In this document: piece after piece, positions 31,774 to 40,583 of the stretch
Layout: every line of letters begins with the position of its first letter
Numbering within the stretch: position 1 is the first letter of the stretch
Assembly: GCF_036906915.1 (NCBI RefSeq)
Contig: NZ_JBAKHX010000015.1
Coordinates: 1-64,000, forward strand
Direction of reading: 5' to 3'
DNA from: Phytohabitans sp036906915
GTDB taxonomy: Bacteria > Actinomycetota > Actinomycetes > Mycobacteriales > Micromonosporaceae
DNA length: 64,000 bases
Made by a program: the position numbers and the translations under genes
The notes under the pieces: model-generated
The model's database searches: none
What the model saw: the letters and a program-made list of their open reading frames with translations, nothing else
Told to the model about the DNA's origin: nothing

Positions 31774-33042
31774 TCAGCGCGGCCGGAAGTGGTGCGCGAT
31801 CATGTACGAGGTGACCAGCGCGCCGATCTTCGCGCCCTGCACGTCGGCGTGGCGGGTGTGGATGCCACCCCAGATGCGCGCGTTGACGACCTCGGTGAGC
31901 GCCTGCGAGAACTTGGTGAAGGAACGCGTCGAGTTCGACGCGGGGCTGAACGCACTGAACGACATGTTGTCGGTCTTGAAGAAGTACGCCAGGGTGCCCA
32001 TCGTGGCCGCCGTGTAGCAGGTGTGCCCGGAGGTGAAGTCCGGGAACGGCGGCGTGGTGAGCCACGGCGTCCAGTTCGGGTCGGCGACCGTTGCCGGGTT
32101 GCCGTCCGTGTCGGCGAGCCGGATCGCGTGGTACGGCCGCCAGTCGTTCCAGAAGTACTTCTCGTTGTAGCAGGCCACGAGCGCGTCCGCCTCCGCGAGG
32201 TTGGCCATGGCGAACATCCGCGCCGCCTGCATGTTGTTGAGGTTCTTGTTGGTGGCGACCTGGCGCTTGATCTCCCACTCGGTCAGCCGCCGGTCGTGCC
32301 ACCAGACCGCGGCGCTGCTCTGGTCGGCGGTGCGGGTGGCGCTGTCGAAGGCACCGATCTGCTTGACCTCGTTGAAGTCCTTCGCGTATGCGGCGCTGGT
32401 CAGTGGGTTCGGACCACTGGTGCGGAACATCGACTGGCTCGGGATCATGAACGGCTTCATGAAGCCGACCCACCCGCCGTCGTTGCCCGTGGGTGGCACC
32501 GGCCGCCACTGGCCGGGCTGGCTGCCCACCGCGAACGTCTGCGGGCCGAACGCGCCGTCGTTCTGCCGGGACGCGATCATGGCGGCCGCCGTCTGGTTGC
32601 CGATCGCGATGCCGGCCTGCCTCTTCGGGCCGTTCGGGATGGTGGCGAGGTACTGGTCGTAGCGGGCTTGCAGGCTCGCCGACTGCCCCGGGAACAGGCT
32701 CATCAGCACCTGGTGCGCCGACGCCGCGACGGCCGCCTCCACGGACTCGGTGCCGGTCGCCGCGGGCGCCACCAGGTACGGCTGGAAGGGCTTGCCGGCA
32801 ATCGCGTTCACCGCGTCGTAGACGGCGCCCTGCACCATCGCGAAGCTGCGTGACTGCACGTGCGGCCCCTGCTGCGCGACGTCCCAGATCGCGATCTGCG
32901 CGTACGAGTTCCAGGTCACGACGGCGCTCGGTTGCGCCGCGGCGGCGGGTACCGGCCCGATCGTGGCGGTGAGGGCGAGGGCGAGGCCCACCGCGATGGC
33001 AGCCCTCACCACCCCGCGGCGAATCCAGGGTCCACTGGTCAT
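31774..33042 (-). CDS. Secreted vanadium-dependent haloperoxidase-like protein (PAP2 superfamily)
   Basis: A 422-residue protein with an N-terminal signal peptide containing a twin arginine (WIRRGVVRAAIAVGLALALT, cleavage probably after AAAA). The helical body has FAMVQGAVYDAVNAIAGKPF, and the vanadate-site motifs: YFWNDWRPYHAIRLAD (K/R-x6-R-P type), PPFPDFTSGHTCYTAA (PSGH) and ARIWGGIHTRHADVQGAKIG (S-R-x5-H-x3-D type). These proteins bind vanadate and oxidise halides, or act as acid phosphatases. The substrate is unknown. ATG 33042 has AGGAGGA upstream and a strong terminator downstream. Confidence 0.88.
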   Translation of the reverse strand: MTSGPWIRRGVVRAAIAVGLALALTATIGPVPAAAAQPSAVVTWNSYAQIAIWDVAQQGPHVQSRSFAMVQGAVYDAVNAIAGKPFQPYLVAPAATGTESVEAAVAASAHQVLMSLFPGQSASLQARYDQYLATIPNGPKRQAGIAIGNQTAAAMIASRQNDGAFGPQTFAVGSQPGQWRPVPPTGNDGGWVGFMKPFMIPSQSMFRTSGPNPLTSAAYAKDFNEVKQIGAFDSATRTADQSSAAVWWHDRRLTEWEIKRQVATNKNLNNMQAARMFAMANLAEADALVACYNEKYFWNDWRPYHAIRLADTDGNPATVADPNWTPWLTTPPFPDFTSGHTCYTAATMGTLAYFFKTDNMSFSAFSPASNSTRSFTKFSQALTEVVNARIWGGIHTRHADVQGAKIGALVTSYMIAHHFRPR

Positions 33043-33541
33043 GTCTTCCTCCTAGCTGGCAGAGCGGCCATCCCAGAACCAGGACTCGCATCGTCAGACG
33101 AATCCACGACCATCCCGACGCACTAACTGTCCGTCGAACGAAACACGGCAACCGGTGACGCCCGCGCGCCACTTTCTCCGCGCTGTCGGCGTGTCGCGCG
33201 GGGGCGCGAGGGACGGCGCGCGCGAGGGACGGGGCCCTAGAGGAGAGCGCGTAGGTCTGCCGTGAAGCCGGGCCGGCTCGGCCAGGTGAGGAACGCGCCC
33301 GCTCGGCGAGGCCGGGATCGCAGGCCATGTCGGCACAGGCATGGTGTGCGCGCACGCCGCTGTGGGCGGTGGCCGATGCCAGCAACGCGATCGCCGGCGT
33401 GGTGAGGACCAGCGCGATCAGGGCGGCGCACGCCGGCCAACATACCCCAGCGGCTGGGCGGATCACCGTGTTCGTTGTGGCGCGCGCCACCACCGCGCTT
33501 GCCATCACTGGGCGCCGTGACCCGTACGCGAGGATCGAAGG
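33043..33541. other. Region without a confident gene
   Basis: On the minus strand from ATG 33505, a membrane-like helix (WPACAALIALVLTTPAIALL) and HHACADMACDPGLAERA appear, and a stop in a neighbouring frame at 33237 follows AFLTWPSRPGFTADLRALL. This may be a small membrane protein gene broken by a frameshift. The rest is promoter-side sequence for the haloperoxidase. Confidence 0.3.
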
Positions 33542-34219
33542 ATGACGCACGTGCTGGACCACGCGGCGTGGGCGGCACTGACCGGCGCCCATGCGCACCT
33601 GGCCGAGGTGCACGGCGCCGCAGCCCGCTACCACCCGGACGTCGCGGCGTTCGCCACGCTGCGCCCCGGTTCGGGCGCGCGCGGCTGGGCCGATCTCGCC
33701 GAGCTCGCCGGGCCGGGCGCCGAGGTCGCCGTCGCGGGCGTCGACGCCACGCCGCCGGAGGGCTGGACCGTGGTCTGGTCCCTCGACGGCGTGCAGATGG
33801 TCGACGCCGGCGTGTCTCCGGCGCGCGACCCGGACGCCGTCCACCTCACCGCCACCGACGTGCCGGACATGCTCGACCTGGTGGCCCGCTCCGAGCCGGG
33901 CCCGTTCCGCAAGCGCACCGTCGAGTTCGGCGGCTACCTCGGCGTGCGGCGCGGCGGCACGCTGATCGCGATGGCCGGCGAACGGGTGCGCCCGCCCGGC
34001 TGGTCCGAGATCAGCGCGGTCTGCACCGATCCCGCGCACCGCGGCCGGGGTCACGCGAGCCGCCTGATCCGCGCCGTGGCGGCCGGCATCCGCGACCGCG
34101 GCGAGGTTCCCTTCCTCCACACGGCGGCCACGAACACCAACGCGATCCGCCTCTACACCGCCCTGGGCTTCGAGGTCCGGCGCGAGACCCTCTTCCGCGT
34201 CCTCCGCGCCCCGGCGTGA
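33542..34219 (+). CDS. GNAT-family N-acetyltransferase (FR47-like)
   Basis: A 225-residue acetyltransferase. The C-terminal FR47-like core reads YLGVRRGGTLIAMAGERVRP, ISAVCTDPAHRGRGHASRLI (acetyl-CoA Q/R-x-x-G-x-G/A loop as RGRGHA), and PFLHTAATNTNAIRLYTALG. The N-terminal half is a degenerate GNAT-like domain. Its stop overlaps the GTG of the next gene, indicating co-translation. Confidence 0.88.
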   Translation: MTHVLDHAAWAALTGAHAHLAEVHGAAARYHPDVAAFATLRPGSGARGWADLAELAGPGAEVAVAGVDATPPEGWTVVWSLDGVQMVDAGVSPARDPDAVHLTATDVPDMLDLVARSEPGPFRKRTVEFGGYLGVRRGGTLIAMAGERVRPPGWSEISAVCTDPAHRGRGHASRLIRAVAAGIRDRGEVPFLHTAATNTNAIRLYTALGFEVRRETLFRVLRAPA

Positions 34220-34977
34220 CCGAGCCGAGACCGTCGCCCCGGAACGCCCCACGCCGTCCCGCCCGTCCCATCCCCATGAGAAAACGGTGGTGGGTCGGGC
34301 TCGTCGCCCTCGCGGCGGCCCTCGGGACGACGGTGACGGTGCTGACGCGAGACAGCGGCGTGGCGTGCGGATGCGACATCCGGCCCGACATCAGGCCGGC
34401 GGCGGAGCAGACCGCGCGGCGCTTCGAGGAACTGGCCCGCGCGGACGACGTCGAAGGCGCGTGGGCGATGCTGACCGACGGTGCCCGCGCCCGGTACGGC
34501 GACGTCGCGGGCTTCCGCCCCGTCGTGGCCAGGCTCAAGGCCGCCTACGGCTCCCCCGGGTCAGCCACCGCCGGCGACTGGCTGCAGGTCGCCGATGACA
34601 TCAATTTTGGTACGCCCAGCGAGGCAGCCCTGGTCAAGCATGGCGGCTCGCCACCCCGGATACTGTCCACAGTGGCTGTTCAGCTCTGGTACGGCCGTGG
34701 TGGCGGCGAGCGCGTCGACCCCGAGCCGGCCGCGCTCGATCTCCGTGTGGTCCCGGACGGCTCTGACGGGCTGCGCATCGACACCCCGCCCGGTGCCGTG
34801 AAAGCGGCCCAGTTCGCGTACGTCGACGCCACCGGCTCCTACGTATACCCGTACCGCGAGCAGGAGTCGCCGGCCGTCGTGCGCTGGCCGGCGTCGTCCC
34901 CGCCGCCGGGCCCCGTCCTGGTGCTCGGCGCCGACCGCACCGCCACCGGCTGGCGGATCGGCGTGACCACCGCGTAG
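34216..34977 (+). CDS. Hypothetical single-pass membrane/secreted protein
   Basis: A 253-residue protein if GTG 34216 (GTGA overlap with the GNAT gene) is the start; ATG 34276 in the same frame is the alternative. A membrane helix follows the first 25 residues (WWVGLVALAAALGTTVTVLT), with CGCDIRPDIR just after it. The external part has an NTF2-like feel: QTARRFEELARADDVEGAWA and MLTDGARARYGDVAGFRPVV, ending in beta-rich sequence. No confident family. Confidence 0.6.
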   Translation: MTEPRPSPRNAPRRPARPIPMRKRWWVGLVALAAALGTTVTVLTRDSGVACGCDIRPDIRPAAEQTARRFEELARADDVEGAWAMLTDGARARYGDVAGFRPVVARLKAAYGSPGSATAGDWLQVADDINFGTPSEAALVKHGGSPPRILSTVAVQLWYGRGGGERVDPEPAALDLRVVPDGSDGLRIDTPPGAVKAAQFAYVDATGSYVYPYREQESPAVVRWPASSPPPGPVLVLGADRTATGWRIGVTTA

Positions 34978-35136
34978 GGCGCGGCGGGCAGGTCGCCGCC
35001 GGCAACGAGATCGAGACGCTCCCACACGGCAGCCCCGAACTGGTCGCCACGGCGCCCCGCGGGCCAATCGGGGACGGGTGGATCTTTCTGGCCGCGGGTC
35101 GGCCGCGCCGGGCCAGGTGGCGGGTAGGGTCGCCGG

Positions 35137-36006
35137 ATGTCAGCCGCGCTCCCGTACGAGATCGTCGACGTGTTCACCGACCGGCCCTACGCCGGCAACC
35201 CGCTCGCGGTGGTGTTCGACGCCGACGGGCTGAGCGGCGACCAGATGCAGGCGATCGCGCGGGAGTTCAACCTCTCCGAGACGGTGTTCGTGCTGCCGCC
35301 CACGGCGCCGGACGCCACCTACCGGGCCCGCATCTTCACTCCCTCCGCCGAGCTGCCGTTCGCCGGGCACCCGAGCGTCGGCGTCGCGGTCACGCAACTG
35401 CGCCGGGGCCTGTTTCCGGCCGGCCAGGTGGTGCAGGAGTGCGGCGCGGGGCTGCTGCCCATCGACGTGTACGAGGCGGGTCACGCCACCCTCACCGGCG
35501 GCGCGCCGACGATCGGTCCCGAGCTCGACCCGGGCCCGCTGCTGGCCGTCGCCGGGCTGTCCGATGTGGACCTCGCAGGACCGGCGCCGCGGATGGCCGG
35601 ATGCGGGCTGGAGTTTCCTTTCCTGGCGGTACACGCTGAGTCGGTCGCGAAAGCCGACCTGGACGCCACCGCGGCGCGCGCGCACGGCGTGCGCCAGGTC
35701 AGCGTCGTCGCCTGGGACGCGGCGACCAGCACCGCCCATGCGCGGGTCTTCGTCCCCGGCGTCGGGGTACCCGAGGACCCGGCGACCGGCTCGGCGGCGC
35801 TCGGGCTGGGCGTGTGGCTCGTCACGTCTGGCCTGCTGCCCGCCGATGCCGAGTCGTCCTACACGGTCCGGCAGGGCGGCGAGATCCAGCGTCCGTCCAC
35901 GCTGGACTGTGGGGTGACCGCGCGCCGTGGCCAGGTGGTCAGCGCGACGGTCACCGGCCAGGTCGCCCCGGTCGCCCGGGGCGAAATCCGCGTGCCGCCC
36001 GTTTAG
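35137..36006 (+). CDS. PhzF-family isomerase/epimerase-like protein
   Basis: A 289-residue PhzF protein: YEIVDVFTDRPYAGNPLAVV at the start, MQAIAREFNLSETVFVLPPT with the conserved catalytic Glu in NLSET, TPSAELPFAGHPSVGVAVTQ, and GVPEDPATGSAALGLGVWLV. The family includes the phenazine isomerase PhzF, but most members act on unknown metabolites; no other phenazine genes are present. It is transcribed alone, with a 130-nt upstream spacer and a convergent DUF1905 gene downstream. Confidence 0.9.
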   Translation: MSAALPYEIVDVFTDRPYAGNPLAVVFDADGLSGDQMQAIAREFNLSETVFVLPPTAPDATYRARIFTPSAELPFAGHPSVGVAVTQLRRGLFPAGQVVQECGAGLLPIDVYEAGHATLTGGAPTIGPELDPGPLLAVAGLSDVDLAGPAPRMAGCGLEFPFLAVHAESVAKADLDATAARAHGVRQVSVVAWDAATSTAHARVFVPGVGVPEDPATGSAALGLGVWLVTSGLLPADAESSYTVRQGGEIQRPSTLDCGVTARRGQVVSATVTGQVAPVARGEIRVPPV

Positions 36007-36036
36007 TAGACAGGGCTCCGGCCGCGGCACAACCCG

Positions 36037-36339
36037 TCAGGGAGCGATGAGCTCGACCGTCACGGTCGCGGTGTCGCCCGCGTCGAGGGCCTCCGCCTTG
36101 CGAACGGCGCGTTTGACGGGCAGCACGTAGGTGGCGCGTGCGCTGTCCGGGAAAATCGACGTCAGCCAGGTGGTGCCGCCGACCGTGGCGCGGACCCGGA
36201 CCGAGCCGAAGCCGCGCGGAGCCCCGCCGGCCAGGTCACGGATCTCCTCGCCCGTCTCGGCCGGCAGGCTCACGAACGTCCAGCTGTCGGCGCGCCTGGC
36301 ATCCCAGATCCACAGCTCAGCATCGAAAACGAAGACCAC
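36037..36339 (-). CDS. DUF1905 domain-containing protein
   Basis: A 100-residue beta-rich protein: VFDAELWIWDARRADSWTFV, SLPAETGEEIRDL, RGFGSVRVRATVGGTTWLTS and IFPDSARATYVLPVKRAVRK match DUF1905. GTG 36339 is chosen because residues before it in the longer frame are unlike coding sequence. It is convergent with phzF. The function is unknown. Confidence 0.8.
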   Translation of the reverse strand: MVFVFDAELWIWDARRADSWTFVSLPAETGEEIRDLAGGAPRGFGSVRVRATVGGTTWLTSIFPDSARATYVLPVKRAVRKAEALDAGDTATVTVELIAP

Positions 36340-36484
36340 GCGCTCAGCATCACACGCGGGTCTGACGAAACGCCGGGCGCCGGACCAGGACCCGTGGCGA
36401 CTTAAGGGCTGTTCAGGTTGACCAAGAGACCTTGTGGGCTCTCCCACGGCCCGGGGGCGCCGCACCCCGCTCTCTCGCGCCGTC

Positions 36485-36541
36485 GATCAAGGGCAAACGC
36501 ACGTGGTTCGATCTCTTTTCCACGTGCGTTCGCCCTTGATC
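36485..36541. repeat. Palindromic element, copy E
   Basis: A 57-bp palindrome with loop TTCGATCTCTTTT (forward orientation like copy C) and one mismatch between arms (GGGCAAACG against CGTTCGCCC). No side unit. It is followed by two copies of GGCGGGAGAGCC. It lies between divergent genes. Confidence 0.9.
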
Positions 36542-36646
36542 GGCGGGAGAGCCGGCGGGAGAGCCGAGATAGTGGGTGAGGGCGGTTCGAGCGCGCCGGC
36601 CGACCTGGTTCACCGTTCCGGTGGAGCTTGGTGTTAGCGTGCCGCT

Positions 36647-37102
36647 GTGATCGACGCCGACGTGCACCTGGTCGCCCAGCCGCGCCTGGACACCCTCGTG
36701 ACCGAGTTCCACTCCGACGTGCTGCGGCTGGGCACCGACTTCGCCGGGACGGCCTGGATCGGCGACATCCCCGACCCGGTGTCCGGGATGATGGGCCCGC
36801 TGTACCAGCGGCGCGCCGTCGACTCGCAGCTGTTCCTGCCCGACACCCACTGGTACACGGTCGGCGCGCTCGACGACGCCGAGGTGCAGGTGTCGGTCGG
36901 CCTGCTCCAGGTGCCCGGCACCAAGCAGGGCACGCAGGGGCTGATCGGCGCTATCGCGGACCCGCAGGCGGACTTCTTCGAGCACCCCGAGCAGGACGAC
37001 CGGGTCGGCCTCTGCCTGACGCTGCGTGGCGAGATCTGGTCGAACGTCGGCCTGTCGTACCGGATCACCGTCCTCTGCCGCCGCGAGGCCCTGATCCCGT
37101 AA
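36647..37102 (+). CDS. Hypothetical protein
   Basis: A 151-residue protein from GTG 36647 with VHLVAQPRLDTLVTEFHSDV, WIGDIPDPVSGMMGPLYQRR, LFLPDTHWYTVGALDDAEVQ and YRITVLCRREALIP. It has no signal peptide or membrane helix. I do not recognise the family. Sequence quality (balanced composition, no low-complexity) supports a real gene. It is convergent with the AAA+ ATPase gene, 11 nt apart. Confidence 0.6.
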   Translation: MIDADVHLVAQPRLDTLVTEFHSDVLRLGTDFAGTAWIGDIPDPVSGMMGPLYQRRAVDSQLFLPDTHWYTVGALDDAEVQVSVGLLQVPGTKQGTQGLIGAIADPQADFFEHPEQDDRVGLCLTLRGEIWSNVGLSYRITVLCRREALIP

Positions 37103-37113
37103 CGCCGGCGCGG

Positions 37114-38349
37114 CTACATGAGCTTGTTCTTCTTCAGGTACTTGGCCAGGTCGTTGTATGAACCGTCCTGGTTGGCGAACATCGCGACGTTGCGCGCGGT
37201 CGTCATCCACGCGCCGGTAGACGGCTGGATCTCGCGCAGCGCGGTCTCGAAGTCGCGCTGTTCGATCATCCGCACCTGACCGCTGACCAGGGAGTCGTGC
37301 ATCGCGTACTCGGCCGCGGTCTCGCACAGGTGGGCCAGGTCGGCGCCGGAGAACCGCTCGGTGGCGCCGGCCAGGCGCTTGAGGTCGATGCCGGCGATCG
37401 GCCGGTCGCGCAGGTGCACCTCGAGGATCGCCCGGCGCGCGTCGGTGTCTGGCGGCACGACCAGCACCGTCCGGTCCAGCCGTCCGGGGCGGCGCAGTGC
37501 CGGGTCGACGTCCCACGGCGCGTTGGTGGCCGCGAGCACGAAGACGCCGTCGTTGACGCCCTCCATGCCGTCCATCTCGGCGAGCAGCTGATTACCGAGC
37601 GTGCGCATAGCCGACGACTGCAACTGGCTGCGCTTGTGTCCGAGCGCGTCGACCTCATCGAGGAACAGCACGCAGGGCGCGTTGCGGCGGGCGGTCTCGA
37701 AGATCTGGTGCAGGTTCTGCTCCGACTGCCCGATCCACATGTTCAGCACGTCGACCAGCGAGACGGTGACGAACTGGGCGCCCATCTCGCCGGCTACCGC
37801 CCGGGCCAGGAACGTCTTACCGCAGCCGGGCGGCCCGTACAGCAGGAGGCCGCCGCGCAGGCTCTTGCCGTACAGCGAGCGCAGTTTCTCGTTGCGCAAC
37901 GGCCCCAGGAAGGCCATCTCCAGGCGCTTCTTGACATCTGCCATGCCGCCGACGTCGGCGAGCCGTACCGACGAGGTCTCCACGTCGACGATCCGGTCCT
38001 CCTCCCCCATGACCGGGTCCGGTTCGTCGTCCGAGCGGACGAACCGGGGCGGCACCGACTCGGCGAACTCCTCCTCGTAGGCGCGCCAGTCCATGCCCTC
38101 CTGCCCAGACGGCGAAGGCGACGGCGAGGGCGAGGGCGCCGCCGAGGCCGGCGGAGCCAGCGCTCGCGCCATCAACTCCCGGGCCCCGGCGTGCCCGGGG
38201 TCCTGCTGGAGAGCCACAGCGAGGTGTGTGACCGCCTCCGGGCCGCGGCCAGCGGTGACGAGCAGCTCGGCCAGGTGTAGCCGCAGCGGCAGATCCTGAG
38301 GGCTGGCCTCGACGGCGGCGATCAGGCTATCGATCAACGGGGCGCTCAT
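37114..38349 (-). CDS. AAA+ ATPase with N-terminal TPR segment (CDC48/SpoVK-like)
   Basis: A 411-residue protein. Residues 1-65 are TPR-like (SLIAAVEASPQDLPLRLHLA, ELLVTAGRGPEAVTHLAVAL), followed by a Ser/Pro linker. The AAA+ module has ADVGGMADVKKRLEMAFLGP, Walker A GPPGCGKTFLARAVAGEM, Walker B CVLFLDEVDALG, sensor 1 AATNAPWDVDPAL and the arginine finger RRPGRLDR. C-terminal helices follow (FSGADLAHLCETAAEYAMHD). It is divergent from two genes for a membrane protein and a TPR membrane protein. This three-gene set probably acts together, but its target is unknown. Confidence 0.9.
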   Translation of the reverse strand: MSAPLIDSLIAAVEASPQDLPLRLHLAELLVTAGRGPEAVTHLAVALQQDPGHAGARELMARALAPPASAAPSPSPSPSPSGQEGMDWRAYEEEFAESVPPRFVRSDDEPDPVMGEEDRIVDVETSSVRLADVGGMADVKKRLEMAFLGPLRNEKLRSLYGKSLRGGLLLYGPPGCGKTFLARAVAGEMGAQFVTVSLVDVLNMWIGQSEQNLHQIFETARRNAPCVLFLDEVDALGHKRSQLQSSAMRTLGNQLLAEMDGMEGVNDGVFVLAATNAPWDVDPALRRPGRLDRTVLVVPPDTDARRAILEVHLRDRPIAGIDLKRLAGATERFSGADLAHLCETAAEYAMHDSLVSGQVRMIEQRDFETALREIQPSTGAWMTTARNVAMFANQDGSYNDLAKYLKKNKLM

Positions 38350-38401
38350 GGTCGGCCATTATGCTGTGCCGGCGCCGCACCGCCGGCAGGATGGGGGACC
38401 G

Positions 38402-38833
38402 ATGCAGGACGAGCTGTTCAGCCCGACGATCCGGGAGCAGCCCGCACCCGGCAAACCGCCGTGGCGTCCCGAGTCCATCCTGTACCCGGCCTTCTTCGGC
38501 GGCCCGCTGGCAGCCGCCGCGCTGGGCGTACTCAATGGCGGTCGTCTGGCGCTGCCCAGCCGGCACTTGGCCGCCATCGGCGCGGCCGGGCTGGTCGGTT
38601 TCGGCGCGCGGCTCACGGTCGCCGCGGCCGTCGACGGCAACGCCCCTGTGCGATTCGGCGCCATGATCGCCGGCATTCTCGTCTCGCTGGTGGTGCTGGC
38701 CTTCCAGCGCAAGCCGTTCCGGTCCTACACCTACCGTGGCGGCGAGCCCGCCAGCCTGGTCGGCCCCGGCATCGCGGCGGCCATCGGCTTCGGCGTCCTC
38801 GAAGCCATCCTGATCCTGGTCCTCGTCCGATGA
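38402..38833 (+). CDS. Small membrane protein of the AAA+/TPR module
   Basis: A 143-residue protein from ATG 38402 (GGGGG upstream) with four hydrophobic segments, e.g. YPAFFGGPLAAAALGVLNGG, HLAAIGAAGLVGFGARLTVA, GAMIAGILVSLVVLAFQRKP and GIAAAIGFGVLEAILILVLV. The N-terminus QDELFSPTIREQPAPGKPPW is hydrophilic. No named family. It is divergent from the AAA+ gene by 52 nt, and linked to the TPR gene by the mini-ORF at 38830. Confidence 0.65.
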   Translation: MQDELFSPTIREQPAPGKPPWRPESILYPAFFGGPLAAAALGVLNGGRLALPSRHLAAIGAAGLVGFGARLTVAAAVDGNAPVRFGAMIAGILVSLVVLAFQRKPFRSYTYRGGEPASLVGPGIAAAIGFGVLEAILILVLVR

Positions 38834-38931
38834 CAGGGCTAGCCGGCGCTCGCCTCCGCTCGCGCGGGTCGTGCGCCCCAAAGCCGCCCCGCTCCCTCCG
38901 CTTCGTGTCGGCTGCGGGAGGCGGCGCATGA
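38830..38931 (+). CDS. Linker mini-ORF (33 aa) between membrane protein and TPR genes
   Basis: ATG 38830 overlaps the TGA of the membrane protein gene, and its own TGA at 38929-38931 overlaps the ATG of the TPR gene (ATGA at both ends). The peptide begins MTGLAGARLRSRGSCAPKPP and ends AAGGGA. GGGAGG at 38916-38921 serves the downstream start. It has the same relay layout as the mini-ORFs at 25566-25884 but an unrelated sequence. Confidence 0.45.
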   Translation: MTGLAGARLRSRGSCAPKPPRSLRFVSAAGGGA

Positions 38932-39797
38932 CCGCGCCGTCGCCCGCCCTTGCCCGCGCTGAGGCGCTGCTGCTCGCGAGCCGGCCGCAGGAGGCGCTCG
39001 CCGAGCTGGCCACCCTGCCTCCCGCCGAGGCGGTCGGGGCAGCCGCCACCCAGCTGCGCTGCGCCGCGCTGGGCCAGATGGAGCGCTGGCAGGAGGTGGT
39101 CGAGGCCGCGAGCGCCGGCCTGGCCGCCTCCGGACCGGACCCCGACCTGCTGCGCCACCTGGGCCGCGCCGAGCACCGGCTCGGGCGTTCGCAGGTCGCC
39201 GAACGCGCGCTGCTGGACGGGCTGGCGCTGGCGCCGCAGGACGTCGAGCTGCTCTGCACGTACGCCGACGTCTGCGCGGCCAACGGCCAGACCGACAAGG
39301 CGGCGAAGCTGGTCGAGCGGGCCGCCGCCCTGCGGCCGGAGGCGCCGATCGTGTACGCCACGCGGATCCAGGTGGCGTACGCCAGCGGCGACGACAAGGG
39401 CGCCCAGCGGATGAGCCGCGAGTTCGTCGCCGCCCACCCGGAGCACCCGGCCGCGCACGCGCTGCTCGGCGGCACCAGCGCGATCCGCGGCCAGGTCGAC
39501 ACGGCGTACGAGGGCTACCGGCAGGCGGCGGCCACGATGCCGACCGAGCAGGCGTTCGCCGAGTCGGCGCTGGAGCTGCGGATCGCGCGGCACCCGCTGA
39601 TGCTGCCGCTGCGCCCCACGCTGCGTTTCGGGGCGCTGAAAACCTGGGCGGTCGCGGCCGCGATGATCTTCGGCCTCCGCGCGATAGGTCAGCCCGTACT
39701 GTCGGCCATAGTCGGGCTGCTGTGGCTGGTGTTCTGCGTGTACTCCTGGGTGGTGCCGCCGCTGCTGCGACGCTGGATGCGCCGTAACTGGCGCTGA
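38928..39797 (+). CDS. TPR-repeat protein with C-terminal membrane segments
   Basis: A 289-residue protein. Residues 10-190 are tetratricopeptide-like helices (ALARAEALLLASRPQEALAE, LLRHLGRAEHRLGRSQVAER, ALAPQDVELLCTYADVCAAN, EHPAAHALLGGTSAIRGQVD). Residues 225-275 give two membrane helices (WAVAAAMIFGLRAIGQPVLS, IVGLLWLVFCVYSWVVPPLL). ATG 38928 has GGGAGG upstream. It works presumably with the small membrane protein and the AAA+ ATPase, which also has a TPR segment. Confidence 0.8.
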   Translation: MTAPSPALARAEALLLASRPQEALAELATLPPAEAVGAAATQLRCAALGQMERWQEVVEAASAGLAASGPDPDLLRHLGRAEHRLGRSQVAERALLDGLALAPQDVELLCTYADVCAANGQTDKAAKLVERAAALRPEAPIVYATRIQVAYASGDDKGAQRMSREFVAAHPEHPAAHALLGGTSAIRGQVDTAYEGYRQAAATMPTEQAFAESALELRIARHPLMLPLRPTLRFGALKTWAVAAAMIFGLRAIGQPVLSAIVGLLWLVFCVYSWVVPPLLRRWMRRNWR

Positions 39798-39818
39798 ACA
39801 ACATGCGGGAGGAGTGAC

Positions 39819-40583
39819 ATGTCAGTGCTCGACGCGTTCGGACTCGCGGGGCGGGTGGCGGTCGTGACCGGCGGAAACCGGGGGCTCGGGCGGGCGTTCG
39901 TCACCGCACTTACCGAGGCCGGCGCGAGCGTCGCCATCGTCGCCCGCGACACCGCCAAGACCGGCCAGGTGCTGGGCGAGTTTCAGGACGGCGCGACCGT
40001 CCGGGGGTTCCAGGCCGACGTACGCCAGCGCGGAGATGTCGACCGCGTGGTCCAGGAGATCGTCGGCGAGATGGGCGGCGTCGACATCCTCGTCAACAAC
40101 GCCGGCACCTGCGTGCACGCCCCCGCCCTCGACGTCACCGAACACGACTGGCACGAGGTCATCGACACCAACGTCAACGGCGTGTGGAACTGCTGCCAGG
40201 CGTTCGGCCAGCACATGACGCAGCGCGGCGGCGGCACCATCGTCAACGTCGGCTCGATCTCCGGGCTGATCGTCAACCGTCCACAGTGGCAGCCGGCGTA
40301 CAACGCGTCCAAGGCGGCCGTGCACCAGCTCACCAAGTCCCTCGCGGCCGAGTGGGCGCCGCTGGGCATCCGCGTCAACGCCCTCGCCCCCGGCTACATC
40401 AAGACCGAGATGGCCCCGGTCGACCGCCCCGAGTTCCGCCAGCACTGGATCGAAGACGCACCCATGAAGCGCTATGCCACCCCGGACGAGATCGCGCCCA
40501 GCCTCATCTACCTCGCGAGCGACGCGTCCGCCTTCATGACCGGCTCGGTGCTGGTCATCGACGGCGGGTACACGGCCTTCTGA
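39819..40583 (+). CDS. SDR-family oxidoreductase
   Basis: A 254-residue classical short-chain dehydrogenase: TGGNRGLGRAF (NAD(P) motif TGxxxGxG), NNAGTC, catalytic serine in VNVGSISGL, YNASK (Tyr-x-x-x-Lys), and the C-terminal ASDASAFMTGSVLVIDGGYT. It is closest in style to sugar-alcohol or gluconate 5-dehydrogenases. Its stop overlaps the start of the ADP-ribosylglycohydrolase gene (TGATG), so the two are coupled. The substrate is not known. Confidence 0.92.
   Translation: MSVLDAFGLAGRVAVVTGGNRGLGRAFVTALTEAGASVAIVARDTAKTGQVLGEFQDGATVRGFQADVRQRGDVDRVVQEIVGEMGGVDILVNNAGTCVHAPALDVTEHDWHEVIDTNVNGVWNCCQAFGQHMTQRGGGTIVNVGSISGLIVNRPQWQPAYNASKAAVHQLTKSLAAEWAPLGIRVNALAPGYIKTEMAPVDRPEFRQHWIEDAPMKRYATPDEIAPSLIYLASDASAFMTGSVLVIDGGYTAF

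Noticed and set aside
31760..34252. Very long minus-strand open frame (830 codons)
   Set aside because: It is a shadow of the haloperoxidase and GNAT genes, Arg/Gly-rich, and caused by high GC content.
35137..36006. PhzF as evidence of a phenazine cluster
   Set aside because: No other phz-like genes are nearby, and PhzF-family proteins are mostly unrelated to phenazines.
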